From: Blasia pusilla
Taxonomy: Eukaryota; Marchantiophyta; Marchantiopsida; Blasiales
DNA: 64,000 bases
Assembly (NCBI GenBank): GCA_050084515.1
Contig: CM114272.1
Span: forward strand, 33,604,001 to 33,668,000
Direction: 5' to 3'
Shown here: piece after piece, positions 46,721 through 60,592 of the stretch
Layout: each line of letters begins with the position of its first letter
How positions within the stretch are numbered: position 1 is the first letter of the stretch
Made by a program: the position numbers and the translations under genes
The notes under the pieces: generated by a model
The model's database searches: none
What the model was told of the DNA's origin: nothing
The model's input: the letters and a program-made list of their open reading frames with translations, nothing else

Positions 46721-48933
46721 TTGTTTTCTAGAAATGAATAGATTTAACCTATACTCCTTAATAGTTGTGAAACTAAAAACCAAAATTTTTTTCTCTCCCC
46801 TTTGGTGTATTCCCTCCTTTCCCTTAACTTAACTCTTCCCCTCACCTTCCTGAATTCCTTTCCCTTAAATTTACACATGTCACATGGAAGGTTGCCCTTA
46901 AAGAAGATGTGTCAATCGCATAAGACCTCTCTCTATAAGGCCATTCTAGGTTAGTAGTATGGATGTATGAATATTTAGAATGCAATCATGATAAGATAAC
47001 ATATGGATATTTTGCATAAGCACATAAAATTGATTATCATGCATGTATGTGCAGTAGTTATAAATTACTCAAATATTATTTGGGTTGGATAAGTATATCC
47101 TCAAGATATTTTATTCATGTCGAGAGTAAAATAACTCGAATCTGCATACCGTGAAGGATGATTTGGAATAAGTAAATATGGTTGTTAAAATATTATTAAG
47201 AATCTAAGTTGGCAATGGAAGTATTGTTCATTTTTTCAGATAAGAAAATAATTCTCTCCCAAAACGACTCATACACTATGAACTTTTATCTTTTTCTATT
47301 TTTTCCTTTTTGGTTCCATAAATTTTATTGTTTGACGCTTTTACATGTTGTGCTAAAGAAAGAGAAAAAAGATAATGAAGTTGATCCATTTATCATTTCA
47401 AGAAGATGTTAGGATATTTCACAAGAAAGAGATAAAAGATGAAGGATATGAAGACATAAACTCATCATGTGAAGCTATATATGAAGGTCCCTCCTAATAT
47501 GGAAAGTGAGCTCTAAAAAGAAGTAATATTAGAAAATGGAGAGAGAGGAGAGAAATAGTGCAACTAAGCAATGTGGATGAAATAAGGGTATATTGCACAT
47601 ATTTGCAAGAGATAATGAATGATATGTTTTTCACGTCCAAGGGAAATAATGATAACTCGAAAGACCATTTAATGGTGTTGAAAAATACAAAGCGGACGGT
47701 TGGTTGACTCCTCCTAATAATCTATATTATTATGGGAGAGTGCTTTCTTGATTTGCAAACACCTCTCTATTTGACACGTGGCAAATGGGCACCAAGAAAA
47801 TATTTCACATGCTCCAGGCAACAAGAAATTTTTTTGAATTTGTGTGCAATATCATTAGTCCCTTCCCTTCACGGGCTATACACTAGCAAAAGCCCTTAAA
47901 ACAATTTTGTATTTCCTCACATACTTTAGTGAAGATATGTTTCGCTCTCGATTGAACTTATTTGCGAAGAAAGGTGGGAAGTGGCTTTGGGCTAAGAGAT
48001 TTTTTTCCCCAATTTCTTGAGATGGTAAATCTTGTTAAGACAAGAATTGGAGTGAAGTAAAATTTCATAGAAAGTAACCTTGTTGAAGAGAAGATTATTA
48101 CTTCCACCTCACATATGCTCTGCCACAAAATTCATCCTATTTGGATGAGTGTAAGAATTAAGGAAGGCATTTAATACCATGGTCATTAAAATGAAAAATA
48201 TTAAATAAATCAACTTTCATGAAGCCTTTGGGATCCACATGATCAAAAGGATAAAATCATTTAAGAAAAGAATTTTCCAACCAAACATTAATTACGTAAA
48301 TTTTCTTAATCTATCCATTCATGTTTCAAAAATTTTAAAGCCTTTTTATAATCTTATAATGATAATTTGACATTTAAAATGAAAATAATTATCCAAAAAA
48401 GAGATTTTTCTCCTCGATCTCCTCCAATGCCTAATTCTGCTATTTTTTCCCAACTTCTTTGATATTGAATAATTTACCAAATACTCTGAATTGGTATAGA
48501 AACAAAGAACTTTTGCCGTACTTATGAAAGGCTCTTGCCATATGTTTAAGTAATTAAAAACTATTAGATTGGTGTACTAAATGAGAAAATTAAGAAATGC
48601 TAATATATGATAGGATTTTGAATGTTTTTATCAAAGTGCTCTTACATAACTTGAGATGGACAAGGGAAACCTAAAATGTACAAAACTTCTTAATTTTCAA
48701 GGCGTTCTTCATTTTGAAGATAAATTTCATAATAACTAGTACATGAGGCTTAGAACGTATCAGGGAAACAATTTTGTCAATGGGGTCGAATGTACAATGA
48801 TGTCAATGGGGTGAGATGGTAGATGCCTTGGAAAAATATCAACCTTGGTTGATGAACTTACCTAGACATACCTTTAGCTCAATATCTAATTCATTTACAA
48901 GCCTCCAACCCTCGTCCTTGGATGAAGAGGTTG
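46721..48933. other. AT-rich region with one Helitron 5' fragment
   Basis: No gene. A Helitron head lies at 47722 (separate entry). The remaining sequence is A/T-rich without recognisable frames. The part next to 48934 should include the 3' UTR of CFAP58. Confidence 0.45.
47722..47960 (+). mobile_element. Helitron 5' fragment
   Basis: Head TCTATATTATTATGGGAGAG at 47722 after an A, with the TTGACACGTGGCAAA block at about 47772. The similarity to the copy at 45338 continues to about 47895. The 3' end was not found, so the right limit is approximate. Confidence 0.6.
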
Positions 48934-51900
48934 TCATGTTACTGGATCTAGATCCTCTTCTAACTTTGATTTTTTCTTACTTCTTCTCAACTCGAAAAAT
49001 TTTGCCTTAGCCTGCAAAAGTTCTTCATTCAAAGTTTGAATCTCTTTCTTGTAATCATTGATTTGTATCTGCATATCATGAAGGAAAGTAAATTACAAGA
49101 CAAATACCACTTATTTTCATGATCTCATAAGGAGAAGTAAATGTAGAAGTATTAGGATTTTCAAAAAAAATCTCCAAAATTTTATTTCACTCTAATAATA
49201 CCTCTTTCAATGATATAAAATAAACCTGAAAAAGGGATTTTTTTTGGAAATTTTTTCATTTATATCCATTATTATAAGAAATATTCTCTTAAAGAACATA
49301 GAATAGGAAATTTAGTTTAAACATATCAACACAACCTAAAATATTATAAGATTTCTTTTAGTGAATAAATTTATTTCTCAAGAAGAAGTGATTCTTAGGT
49401 CATCACATCTTATCAAGAAATGTTTTTAGGCACGTAAATGCTAAAAAAATGCCTTACCCAATGGATTTATGGATTCATAAAATCATCATCATTGTAATAT
49501 CATCTATGGCTAACAAACCCCTAATTAATCTTTCATCTTATTATCTATTCTAATTTATGATTCAAGAATAATCTCACATTACTAAGTTTAACCACCCATC
49601 TCAAATAATCTTGAAATTTTCTTGCCCTTACTCCCATTTTTTTCTTTGACTTAGTATTAAACTTAAGGCTCACTCATCCATTCTATCTAATCTCTTGGAC
49701 CTAGTAAGCAAGTCTATCTTGTGAGGCTAAAATTTACCTTATGGAATTCATCCATCTTGACTAATCTTTATTATTATGGAAGAAAAACTCGCTGATTTGT
49801 AAACAACTCTTTGATCAATACATGACAATTTGGTAACAAGATAATCTTTTGGTAATATGGAAAACAAAAAAACTTTTGCAACATGGACAACAAGAAATTA
49901 TTGAATCTTTTTTAACCTTCATTGGTCTTATACATAGCACAAGTTTTAAACCATTTTAATTATAACATATACTTTATTACCTACCCTTTGTGTTATGACA
50001 TGCCTCAAGGCTTAAAACTCATGTCACTCTCAAGATGTTAAGACCTTCCATTGTATTTTGATTGTGAATCTCTCAATTTTGAGTAAAAGAAAATTTCTTC
50101 ATCTCATATATACTCATTATGATTGATTATGTTCTCTAGTCCCAGTAAAAATTTCAGAACAATTCAAATATTTCATAGAATATCCACAAAGGAATTCTCA
50201 TGCTTCTCCAATATTTAACGTCATGTATAAAGTTCTTGCCATGCTCACAATATCTTTAAAATTTCATCCAAGATACTTTAATAGGTTCTTTGAGGTCCAA
50301 GTGGTCACCATTGCTCCAAAAAAACTAACCAAGAGTGCACAAAATAGACTCGTGCGTCCATGGGACAAACGTACCCAATGGGTCCCCCACTCAGATTTTT
50401 TTGGTACCTTGGTCATACGTGCAAGCTTGGGATGCAGGAAGGAGTGCACACAGGGATCGAATGGGTATGTGGGCAAGAAGCCTTGGCCAAGCATGTATCG
50501 AGTCTGCGTGTCACTCGCATTGAGCATGCCAGCAACTTGCACAGACCAAGTGCGGATCATGAACCCCCTCAAAGTGGGCCTTGCGTAGGCCTACCACGGG
50601 CCGGTGCGAGCTTAGTGTGGATCATGCATGGGCTTGATGCGGGCCTCTGCAAGCTTTGTGCAGGCTACAGAATGGGTGACAAGCATGGGAGACATGTTGT
50701 TGGATTGGGTGGGAGTTGGCCAAGCCTGGGTCTGTGTTGCGAGCCATACCCGAGCCCGTATGGACACGGAATTTTTCTGTGTGCAAACTTGGTTCTAACT
50801 TCCTATGTCACCTCCATTTGATGATGGCATGATATTATCTATTCCCATGAGGTTCTAATCTAAATACCCAAACTTATGGTGTGTGAGACAATTGACATTA
50901 TATATTTAAACACTCTCAACCATATAACTTCAATCTTGTTCTTTTCTTTATGGTATAGGCCAAAGAAAAGTTTGTACTTGGCCAACCTCTACTAAATGTC
51001 AATTTTGATAAAGTAGAATGACAGTAAATTTCTCCCGATTTGATGTTACAACCCCGGAGGAAGTTTGTCAGACCATTCACCTAAATTTCAAAACAGTAAC
51101 GCTCAAAGATTCATTTATTTTTCTCTCAATATTTCTATTTTTTTTTCAAAAATTTCAATTTTTAACCGAATAGGAGTCACAATTAAGTTCAAAAGCAAGG
51201 AAAATGAATTTGCTCCCATTTGAGGAGTGGAGAATATGGAAAATCGGAAGGTCTATTATGACCTCTACTGATTCCCGTATTTGTTTCTCCAGTTTATTAA
51301 TCACGTGTTTAATAATTTAGTAATATTTTTCCCACCCCTCTCAAGTTTAAAACAGGGGGAGTACAGGCATGTGAATCGTAGAGTTTAGAGAGAGAACCCT
51401 ACCTGGCACATGTGAAGCTCAGACGCAATGGACTTGAGTTGCCTTGATTTATCACTCAAAGCCCTGGAGTAGTTGACCAATTGCTCCTGCGCTTCGGGTC
51501 CTGGTTGGCGAGCTAAGATATTTCTCAATTCAATGTAAAGTTTTTCCTTTTCTTGAATCAAAAGATCCTTCTCCACTACCTACATGTAGAGCAAACCAAC
51601 TTGGTTTGTGAGAAGCATACCATGAAAATTTCTTAATATTACACTTTCTCATCATCTCATATAGCATAAATCTAAATATATGGCATTGGACAATTCTCTC
51701 TCTATTCCTATCATGGTGACTACCCACTCTCTCTATCTTGGAAAAATGCAGTGTGATTGGCTTTTCTAGAAACCATATTTAGAAAATGTTCACAATACTT
51801 ACACGATATGTGGATAAATATCCACTAAAAAGTTACGATTTTGAAATCAACGGGCTGTGAGATCTTAGTGACTTGTTACATGGGCCTGAAGTTATTTTCC

Positions 51901-54900
51901 ATTTCTTGGTAGCTTGCGAGACCCCATAGTGTTTGGAGGGAGTGTGATGACCGTCGATGCTAAATGATCGAGGTACGATCGCTGAAGAAAGGAAGCGACT
52001 TGATGTACCTCCTCAGTTTTCAAAATCAGGCGCTTCTGTAAAGTCTGAATTTTCACAATCATCTCATATCGACTGGGATCTGTTCCCTCCAGTTTGCGCC
52101 AACGATGGACATTCATTGGACTTTCCAATTCTTCTGATAAGGCCTTGACCTGCACATCCGCAACTGTCAACGGCTTCACATCCTGGCTCGAGGTCGGCCG
52201 CACTCGCTCTACCTTTCTTGATGAATGCGTACTTTTAAATTCTCAGGAGTTGTGTCTGATCTCTTATGAATTTTCGTCCAGAGTATCACATTGGAATCGA
52301 ACAGAGGCGAAACGATTGAAACACACTCCGGGCATTTTAGCAAAACGAACTACAGAACTTCGATTACACGAGGAAATCTGTAGATGAGATATTCAACTTA
52401 AATTCACTACAAATGAGAATGACTAAGGACGACGGTAGAGGAAAAGAAGGAATAGAAAGCTCGAACTCGCCGTGCAAGAATGCGCATTGAGAGAAAAATT
52501 ACGATACCTTTGTGCGCTCTTGTATGAGCTCACGGCCCAAATTGTGTACTTCTCGCTTCAACACGTCTATATTCTTGACTGAAGTATTCATGAGAGCGAG
52601 TTGCCTCTTGTGATCAGTCAGCTTGATTTTGAGTACTCGTAGCTCATCTAGTCGGTCTCGATATTGTATCTGACCTTTCAGTAATGTAGACTGCTCAATT
52701 CTTATTTTTTCATAAAGAAGCGTAAGTTCTTCATTCCGCCTGATGAGCTGTTGCCAAACAGTTGAGTAGAATTACTACATAGATCAGTCACGACTCTCAG
52801 CTTGTGGACTTATGAGTGTCGAAACTGTTGAAAACCTAAGTACGGGCGGTTCGTTGAACAGAGACTCAAAAGACGCCAACCGAAAGTAGCATTCATTGGG
52901 TAAGGTATAGCAGTACCGTAATCAGAACCGAAGTAAGAGATAACTAACAAAAGCAAATACGGTCTTCGACATTATCATTTGAACAGAACAAATCATCCCA
53001 TTATTCATCTCAAAATCTACCCCAGAACACATCATCCCATTATCAAGATATACTGAAGACAAGATTGTCAACTCTGACGGGCACTAATCTTGCACTCACT
53101 ATTATTGCATGCTTGTTGGTGATCTCCGTTGTGTTTCTTTGCGAAAGGGCGAACGTGAATGTACCTTTTGTCGAATTTTTCGTCGACTACGAATGGCTCA
53201 ACGGCTTGAATTGATCGCAGGGCGTTCAACGGATAGGACCTCGGAAACAATGGAAACTATGGATGGATATCTGTGGTACTTTGAAACCTATTCTGAGGTT
53301 GAGGGTGACGTAGAATCAAATACGATTAACTTGGATGCCAGTTGTACGGCTTTCCTGAAACTTGCCTGTGACGCCAGAATGTCTCGTTCACCTTTGATCA
53401 CTTCCATCTCCTTTTTCTGACGAGCCTGCTCATCGTCGGCTTCATTGATAATGTGATTTAAATTCTCAATCTCTGATGTGTGCTCGTTAATTTTTACTTC
53501 TGCCTCCTTTATTTGACGATGCATTTTTGACAAATCACTTTTCAGTGTCTCCCTCTCTTTCTCAACCTGTACAGATTTATGCCATCAGATTTTGGCTTAG
53601 ATGATGATCAACCTCAAGGAAATCACAACAAATGGCGAGGATAAAGGATGTCGTAATGCATCCAGCTATTCCAACGTTCATCAAACTAAGTCTGAGAAGG
53701 GAGAAGTTAGCCAATTCTCATCATAAATGGGTAACTTTTAGTCTCCTGGAGAACAAACTCGTTAGCTTTCTGTATCAAGTTTCAGTCATTGTCATCCAGA
53801 AAACCAGACCTTTAGATGCTCGGCGTGCTCCTTCATCAGCGCGTGATCCCTGGAAGTCACTTCTTCTTTCAGCTGTTCCACTAAATGAGCCATGACTTTG
53901 AACTTCCGCTTCATCTCGTCAATCTCGTCTTGTGCTTGCACCAGATTTTTGCTGTATAAATTCCTCTCCGTACGTACTGTCTCGTATAGATTTTGTTGAT
54001 GCTTAATCTTATTCTCAGCATCCAGCAACTTCTTCTGAAGTTCGAGAATGCTCATCTCACGATTTCTAATTTCATCTAGAGCCTGCCAATATCAAATTTA
54101 GCAAGATGCCTTAATATCAAGGTCAGTTCACAGCTCCAGCACACTTCAGTTCACTTCACAATTCTGAATCCGTAAGGAATTCGAAATGCTTTACACCCCA
54201 TCAATGTGGAGACAGCATCAAGCGGGCAGTCAGTACTGAAGAAGAAAAATGTCGGCAATCCAGGATCACACTCTTTCCCAGAAAGCGTGTCTCGTTATAG
54301 GAAGAATACTCTGATGTAGCGAATGGTTCGGCAGATATGGTACTCGAGGCAATCTACCTGGGATAAGCACACATAGTATCATGGAAAGATTGGAAGTATA
54401 AACCTTCATATAGTTTGTTGCTGCTTGGGATGCCTCCGCTGCAAATTTCTCGCGCTCAATCTCCAGCTTCTCAATTTCTTTGTCTTGTTTCGAAGCTGCA
54501 GATTTATACAAGTTGATTTCTAACTCAAGATTGTGCACGGCTACTTCATTGATCTTCACCAGGTCGGATTGTTTTTGCGTCTGATCCTCCGCCTATTTCA
54601 CAATCCATTCTAGATCACTTTTCAGTCGGTCCCTTAGGTTATAATGAGAAGCAAACTATGCAACAATTAACGAAGTTCAATCATTTGACTTCAAGTTTTT
54701 GGAAGTGGAATGCACAACTTCTGGAGGATGACTAGTTTTCTTGCATTGATTTAAGTGCACGATCATTCAATGGCAAACGAACTGGTGCTTGCCAATCCTT
54801 TTAAATGATGGATTGCTCTCTCACAAGTGCTACCAAACTAAGCATCCAAATTAGGCTCACCTGCGTTTTCATCTTATTCAGAACATCACGCTCTCGAATA

Positions 54901-57900
54901 GACTCGTCCAATCGCTTTTTCTCATGCTCCGCAAGCTTGCGTTGTGTCTCCACATCTCTTTCCAACTTAACTGCTTGACTTATCAGTTCTTCTCTCTGAC
55001 GCTCAACTTCTTCCTTCTGTTTTTCTACAATTTTCAGCTTGTTTACTGTTGCCTCTCGAACCTGGACAAGGGGTAAGCACATCAAACCTGTTTGCAAACA
55101 TTTTCTTTTTTCACATTTCTATTCTCAGCATATCATCAGCACATCTCCATGAGAAATGCGTTCCAGAATCATGCCAGGACCGATGATAGTTGGGATGGGA
55201 TTGTTCTTAGAAGTTGGTGGTTCTCAGTAAAGCAATTTACATCCCAGACGTCGTCAGTAGAACTATTTATGTCTCTGTACAAGTGTTCTTATCAACTTTA
55301 CCTTGTTCACTCGAATGATCTCCTGCTTGAAAGATTCTATCTCGTCTTCTTTGAGCTTAAGTTCAACCTGCTTTTGACTGTTCTCTGCTAAAAGCTGTGT
55401 GTTATTGTTAATCTGCTCCTCCAAATCACCCTGGACCTTGACGACCTGCTTGAACACAACGGCAAATAAGGACACTAGCATTTAGAGCGGAGTCAAGCAA
55501 AGAAACGCAGAGTTTGACTGCCTTTAGCTAGATAGAATGCAAGCAATTATGCTTGACCTTCCCATGCAAAAGACGCAGGAAAGTTATATAAGTAAGACGT
55601 CCATATAACTTTCCTGCGTCTTGGTTAACGTCTAGAATCATGTATCCATATTAAATGGGGACAATTTCGTCTATCATGTAGCTCTGAGAGAACTGTTGCC
55701 AATATAGACATCGTGGCAGATGTCTCCTCAAATCTTTCGTGTCTGTAGGTAATTCTTCCGTCCACTGTCTTGCTTGCAGATTTCGCCAAATTCTTACTAC
55801 AATATCTTGTTCAACACCGATGAACTATTTCTTTCGTGACCCGTGCTATTGATATTGGATTACGTGTACTCGAGTCCTGGCATCCTTTCATCATCCATTC
55901 TTTCTCATAACTTTTCGGAAGTAAGTGAAGACCGTGTTCAAAGGCTCACATACTATGAATTGGCCATGATGCAAAATCTAGACGTGTGCGGACAAACTTA
56001 CCACATAGTTGTCTGTCCTAGATATTTCCGTACCCCAATGAGACAATGACAACGCCAAAGTTTCAAATAAAGATTTACCTTTTGGTTGGCAAATTCGAAG
56101 TCCTTCAAAGCTTTTTCAACCAGGGCCTTTTGATCTTTCAAATTGTTCTCCAGCTTGTTCACCATTTCTTGCTGCTCTGCCAAGACCACTTGTTTATCCT
56201 TCACCTCATTTTGTTTGCTATCCAAGCTCTGCTTCAGTTCCTTCACTTCCCTTTCCAGTCTTTCTTTCTTCTTGGCTTCCCTGTACGTAATTAGCTTGAG
56301 CTAACCCGGAATATTTCTTCAGGTGAAAGAATCATGCGCGACGAAACTCGATAAACGTGGGACGAGGAGGATTCCTACGGAACCAAACTGTATTCTACGA
56401 GGTCTTTGAAATGATTGAAGTAGTCTAAAGAGCTTAAAAAAATCCTTTCTTATGAAATGATCGGTTAACATAAAGATCCTCCTTTTCCCGAGCTTCTGAA
56501 AGTTTCTGAAACGCACCTGTCACATTCGGCTCTTTTCGCAGAGAGTTGGTCCTTCACAACGCCAAGGTCGTGCTCAAGGTTTATCTTCTCGGCCTCAGCG
56601 CTTTTCGCTTTCTCTTGCCATTCTTGCAAGTCTTTTTTAACATCCATGAGGGCACTAATCTGTCTATCTCTCTCTCTGGCGAGTTCTTCCTTCTCCTGTT
56701 CCAGATCACTTACCTGTAGAAAGCGCCAAACAAGAACTTTGTTCAATCGCAGGACCTGTACATAGACCACGGCAAAAGGGTACACCTAACAGTAGTTCTT
56801 ATTGGTTCATTCATCATTAAACTCTCCGTTTCGCAGGGCCTTGATAATTGATATTTTATCCATATTTACCTGAGTGTCCTGCCCCATATGAAGGGACACA
56901 CCTTGCTCCACAATTCCACTGAGGTTCCCAATTTCCAACTTGAGCTGCCTGTCGGATGTTCCATGTCATACTTCAGGGAGCTTGTACCTTCTTAGGTCCA
57001 TTCCTAAGAAATTCATTTTACGAACTTGATGCATGTTCCCTAGAGTTTGCACTAGTACAATTTGTACATAGAAAATCCAACAGATCATCCAGAATAGGCA
57101 GTTGAGCCAAAGTTGGAAGAGTTGGAAGTCGCATAATTCCAGCTGGTGCAGCGGTGTACTGTCATATGAGGCTTCAGAACACCGAATTCAGGAGGCGGGC
57201 CGTATCGCAAAACAAAAATGATGGATATGACATAATTACTGAATATTCTCCTTGGCTTTAGATTCCTTCTCTTGGGAGGCATCGACCATTTTCCAAGCTT
57301 TATCGATCTCCTGCTTCAGAGCTATAATCAGATTCTGGTCCTCTTCGTTCATTTGGAGCGCATTTTGCACCTTGGCGGCATTTTGAACGATCTCATTGTT
57401 CAGCTCCCGACACTTTTTTATCAATCTCTTCTCGCTCTCTGCAATTTCAGAGAGAGAGAATCCAAATGAGGCGAAAGGACGATCTACGCAAGCAGGGGCA
57501 AGTTACACACCAAAGGGATGCCAAAAAAGTCCGAGCATACTGCAGAAATAAGATCTCTGTTATCAAGGAAAGATGGAAGCCGGATCAAGAACAGAGTACT
57601 CATTGGTTGTAATGAAAGAGTATGGCGAAACATGGCTTGGAAAATTGGTCATGGCATGACGACTTGTGTCGTTTGATATCACTAAAGTAGTGGCACAGAA
57701 CTCTCTTGGCACAAACTATCGAGACGTGCAACAGGTCAGGACTTTGAAAGGCGTCACGATTTTAACTTCTACCAGTATGGTGCAATATGGTAAGAGTTGG
57801 AATTGATTGCTACAATTCAGACTCACATATGACTCCAACGTACCGTGAGACTTTTTCAGAGCCCGATGCAACTTCTCGTACTCCACGCGAAAGCGATCCA

Positions 57901-58469
57901 AACCCCTGTCATTTTGCAACTCTTGCAGAATCTACATTGAGGACCAGTTAACAATGAGTATAATGACCAATAATGGACGAGAAAATCACGCTGGTTACTT
58001 ACGTTGAGGACATACGGAAGCACAAGCAGGTAGCTGCGTAGCATTTCGTGACATGAAACATCAGCTGATCTCGAAAAACTCATTACATCGGGATGAATGA
58101 CGTAGAAGCTCCCGGTGGACAAGGCAGAGGATTGGAGGGAAAACTGAAATATCAGACAGACGGGAGACACATGTGCTACATGCAGAGACATTGTAGACCT
58201 AGGGTTGCAACATGGCAGTTGATGGGAAGCAGCTGCGCCAAAGGAAGAAACGAATATTAAATTGATTTAAGGGTCGACGTCTAGTAATAGTAGAAATGCA
58301 GAGATGAAGGAAACATAGATTTCTCAAACTCGTCGATGCATCCGAAATCTGGAAGGAGTGTATTGATGTTACTTACATCTTGGAACTCTCTTTCCAAGTT
58401 GTCAAAAGCGTTTTGCTCAAATCCCCCTTTCATATTGTGGTCTTTCTTCGGCTCATCATCATCCGCCAT
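48934..58469 (-). CDS. CFAP58: CFAP58 (CCDC147/FAP189) flagellar coiled-coil protein
   Basis: CFAP58 is an axoneme-associated coiled-coil protein needed for building motile flagella; in plants it is expected only in lineages with swimming sperm. I assembled 16 exons on the minus strand, all phase-consistent: 58469-58377, 58143-58003, 57931-57844, 57438-57240, 56948-56870, 56713-56517, 56280-56079, 55445-55302, 55061-54861, 54592-54404, 54082-53810, 53566-53366, 52747-52508, 52149-52009, 51579-51403 and 49068-48934. They encode 899 residues, close to animal CFAP58 (about 870). Recognisable blocks are RFRVEYEKLHRALKKS, KKCRELNNEIVQNAAKVQ, DEIRNREMSILELQKKLLDA, PMNVHRWRKLEGTDPSRYEM and KLYIELRNILARQPGPEAQE. 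Nearly the whole protein is predicted coiled coil. The exon at 53366 has a GC donor. The 47-residue exon at 58143-58003 is frame-neutral and absent from the family pattern, so an 852-residue form is likely. The last intron is 2.3 kb and holds a Helitron. Confidence 0.92.
49765..49960 (+). mobile_element. Helitron 5' fragment inside the last CFAP58 intron
   Basis: Head TCTTTATTATTATGGAAGAA at 49765 after an A, followed by degraded family blocks (AATACATGACAATTTGG, TGGACAACAAGAAATTATTG). Its tail resembles the 47722 copy. It lies antisense to CFAP58, whose 15th intron is 51402-49069. Confidence 0.5.
50330..50770. other. GC-rich island within the last CFAP58 intron
   Basis: About 440 bp of markedly higher G+C within an AT-rich intron, with words such as GGGCTTGATGCGGGCCTCTGC. 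It keeps frames open on both strands but shows no domain. It resembles the GC-rich island at 43070-43280 in composition and in words such as GCGGGCCT. Possibly an inserted repeat. Confidence 0.4.
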
Positions 58470-60592
58470 GGTTTCCGTCTTAGCTCTCAAGAGAAATCTC
58501 AAATTTGATCTTCTGAACCTTCAATTGGAACTATCTCTGGTCCAGCTATTGTAACAAATATTTCTTTTTCACACAATCATTCTTCCTGCTCAGAAATATC
58601 ATCGACTGCAAGTGGTACACATGCTGGTTCACTCATGTTTCAAACCCTTCTGAATTTTGTCACCAGAAAAAGCCGTCGAGAATTAAGATTGCGCGGACAC
58701 ATCCGACGAAAGATGAATAATTCTTCAGAGAATGATAAAATCTTTGAAGTTGATAACCATCTTGCAGTAGACAACCAGATTCGCAGAGGTACTTGCTCGT
58801 CAAGCCCCCAGAGTGTTTAAACAAGAGTGTCTCCAGCTTCACGATAAATTCCTACTGACACGAACCTACTCACTATGAGTGACAAAAGATTATTCCAGGT
58901 TCGCGATTCGACTTCAGCGAATCACTCGTAATCGTCTTCCTGAACTTGTTCCATTCGCTTACGAGCTTTTAGACAGGCTCAAGTAAAACTTCCTCGCGAA
59001 ACATATAGTAGAAAATACAGAACAGTGTTACAGTTCTCGGGCAGTGAAACGCACAGGTCTCTTCAGAAATATGAACCCATGGCATCACGAGCAATTTGCC
59101 AAAATGCAAGATGTTTTTCTACTTCTTTATCGAGTGAAGATCTCTGCTGTAAAATGAGGACTCGAGTTAAGGACTTTGGTTCTAGTAATGAAGTTTTTCA
59201 CCAGTATGAGTGGAGAAACGCTGAGCTCCAGGAAACGACTTTGCCTACAAGCAACTTGAAAAAAGATCGGATTTAGGACTTTTTAAACCAAATTGTGTCT
59301 TACGCTTGAGGACATGTTGACGATGAACATCTAATCTCGATCCGTCGCTAGGGCACACTAACAAAGTACCAATTATAGTGATAGCACATTATAAAGATCA
59401 CTTATAGATGACTCAAAAGTGGAGTAATCCCGGATGATAATAATTAAAGAAACGTCGAGATATGTCAAAAGGAAGAAGTTGGTAAATTCTGGAGGCTCTT
59501 GAAAGTAGGATATTCAAACTGTTTCAATGCTGAAGCGTAACGCACTACGGTCAGACCGATCGATGACTCACATCTCCAAGCTATTCACAGTAGTGGAATA
59601 TGAAACTGGAGAGTGGATGGTAAATTGATTCGTCTGACGCAAAGATTATGCCCTTTTTAGATTTGTAGCTTGCTACAAAAAAATGAGCGTCACTCCAGCA
59701 TGGGATTTCCAGTTTGTTTCAGCTTCAACACTGGTGCCACAACAAGGTGCCGTGATGCAGCAATCACTCAAATACTGAGAAAGCCACAAATAATGGACTC
59801 TTCACAGATATCGATTCAATACAACGTTTGAAACGAACAGGATGTTTCAGAATACAATCTGACGGCTGAATAAACCTGCAGGATGACTAACGCGGATGCT
59901 GTGCTGCTGCATCCGTTACGAATTCCAGAAACGTACAGAGAAGAGAACTTCCAATGTCCTCAGAATCGGACACAAAATGAGAATTCAAATTCTTCTCAAG
60001 TTGTCCAAGCCACAAATCCATAGGAATCACAAGAGCATAGGATTTCTTAGATTCGCGTGAAATACTATTCAGAATCTAAAAAAAAAACTCCTTCCGAAAA
60101 ATGAGTTTCAGAAACTTGAGATCATTCCACCGACGACTCTCGAATTTCGATCGTCAACCATACACGACAAAGTAGAACATTGCAGCAATTGGCAATATCC
60201 TCGCTCCACGGAACAATCCCTTAGAATCAGAGAGACTCGAGAACCGGAATAGAAATTCTCACAACCATTTCAAATCCAAAGCCCTCGGAAGCGCCGGGGC
60301 CAACAAAAGGGTTGGAGACGCACGCATAGCAGGCACAGCATGTTCATCGGTTTCACGCGAAAGGATCCAAGGCGAATCTCAAGTGGATTTCGGGTCAGCT
60401 GAAAAGTGATAGACCCACGGCTTCGTTTCAGGGCTTCCTATTGCTTAAGCCCGCGATCTACGTGGCGGGTTAAAAGCCCGCGATCTCTCCCGAGGCAGTT
60501 ACTGCTTTCATCATTTACATACCTTAGAGTTTTGCGAAGGTGTTAATGTCCTCCAATAATCAGAACCCACACCCTTTTTAAATTTATATTAT
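58470..60592. other. Upstream region of CFAP58, no gene
   Basis: No frame with recognisable content. The first few hundred bases should contain the promoter of CFAP58. A direct repeat AAGCCCGCGATCT occurs at about 60447-60459 and again at 60474-60486, within a short GC-rich stretch near 60280-60510. Confidence 0.45.

Noticed and set aside
59025-59276. 83-codon plus-strand frame upstream of CFAP58
   Set aside because: No motif, and positioned in the expected promoter region. No sign of splicing or conservation.
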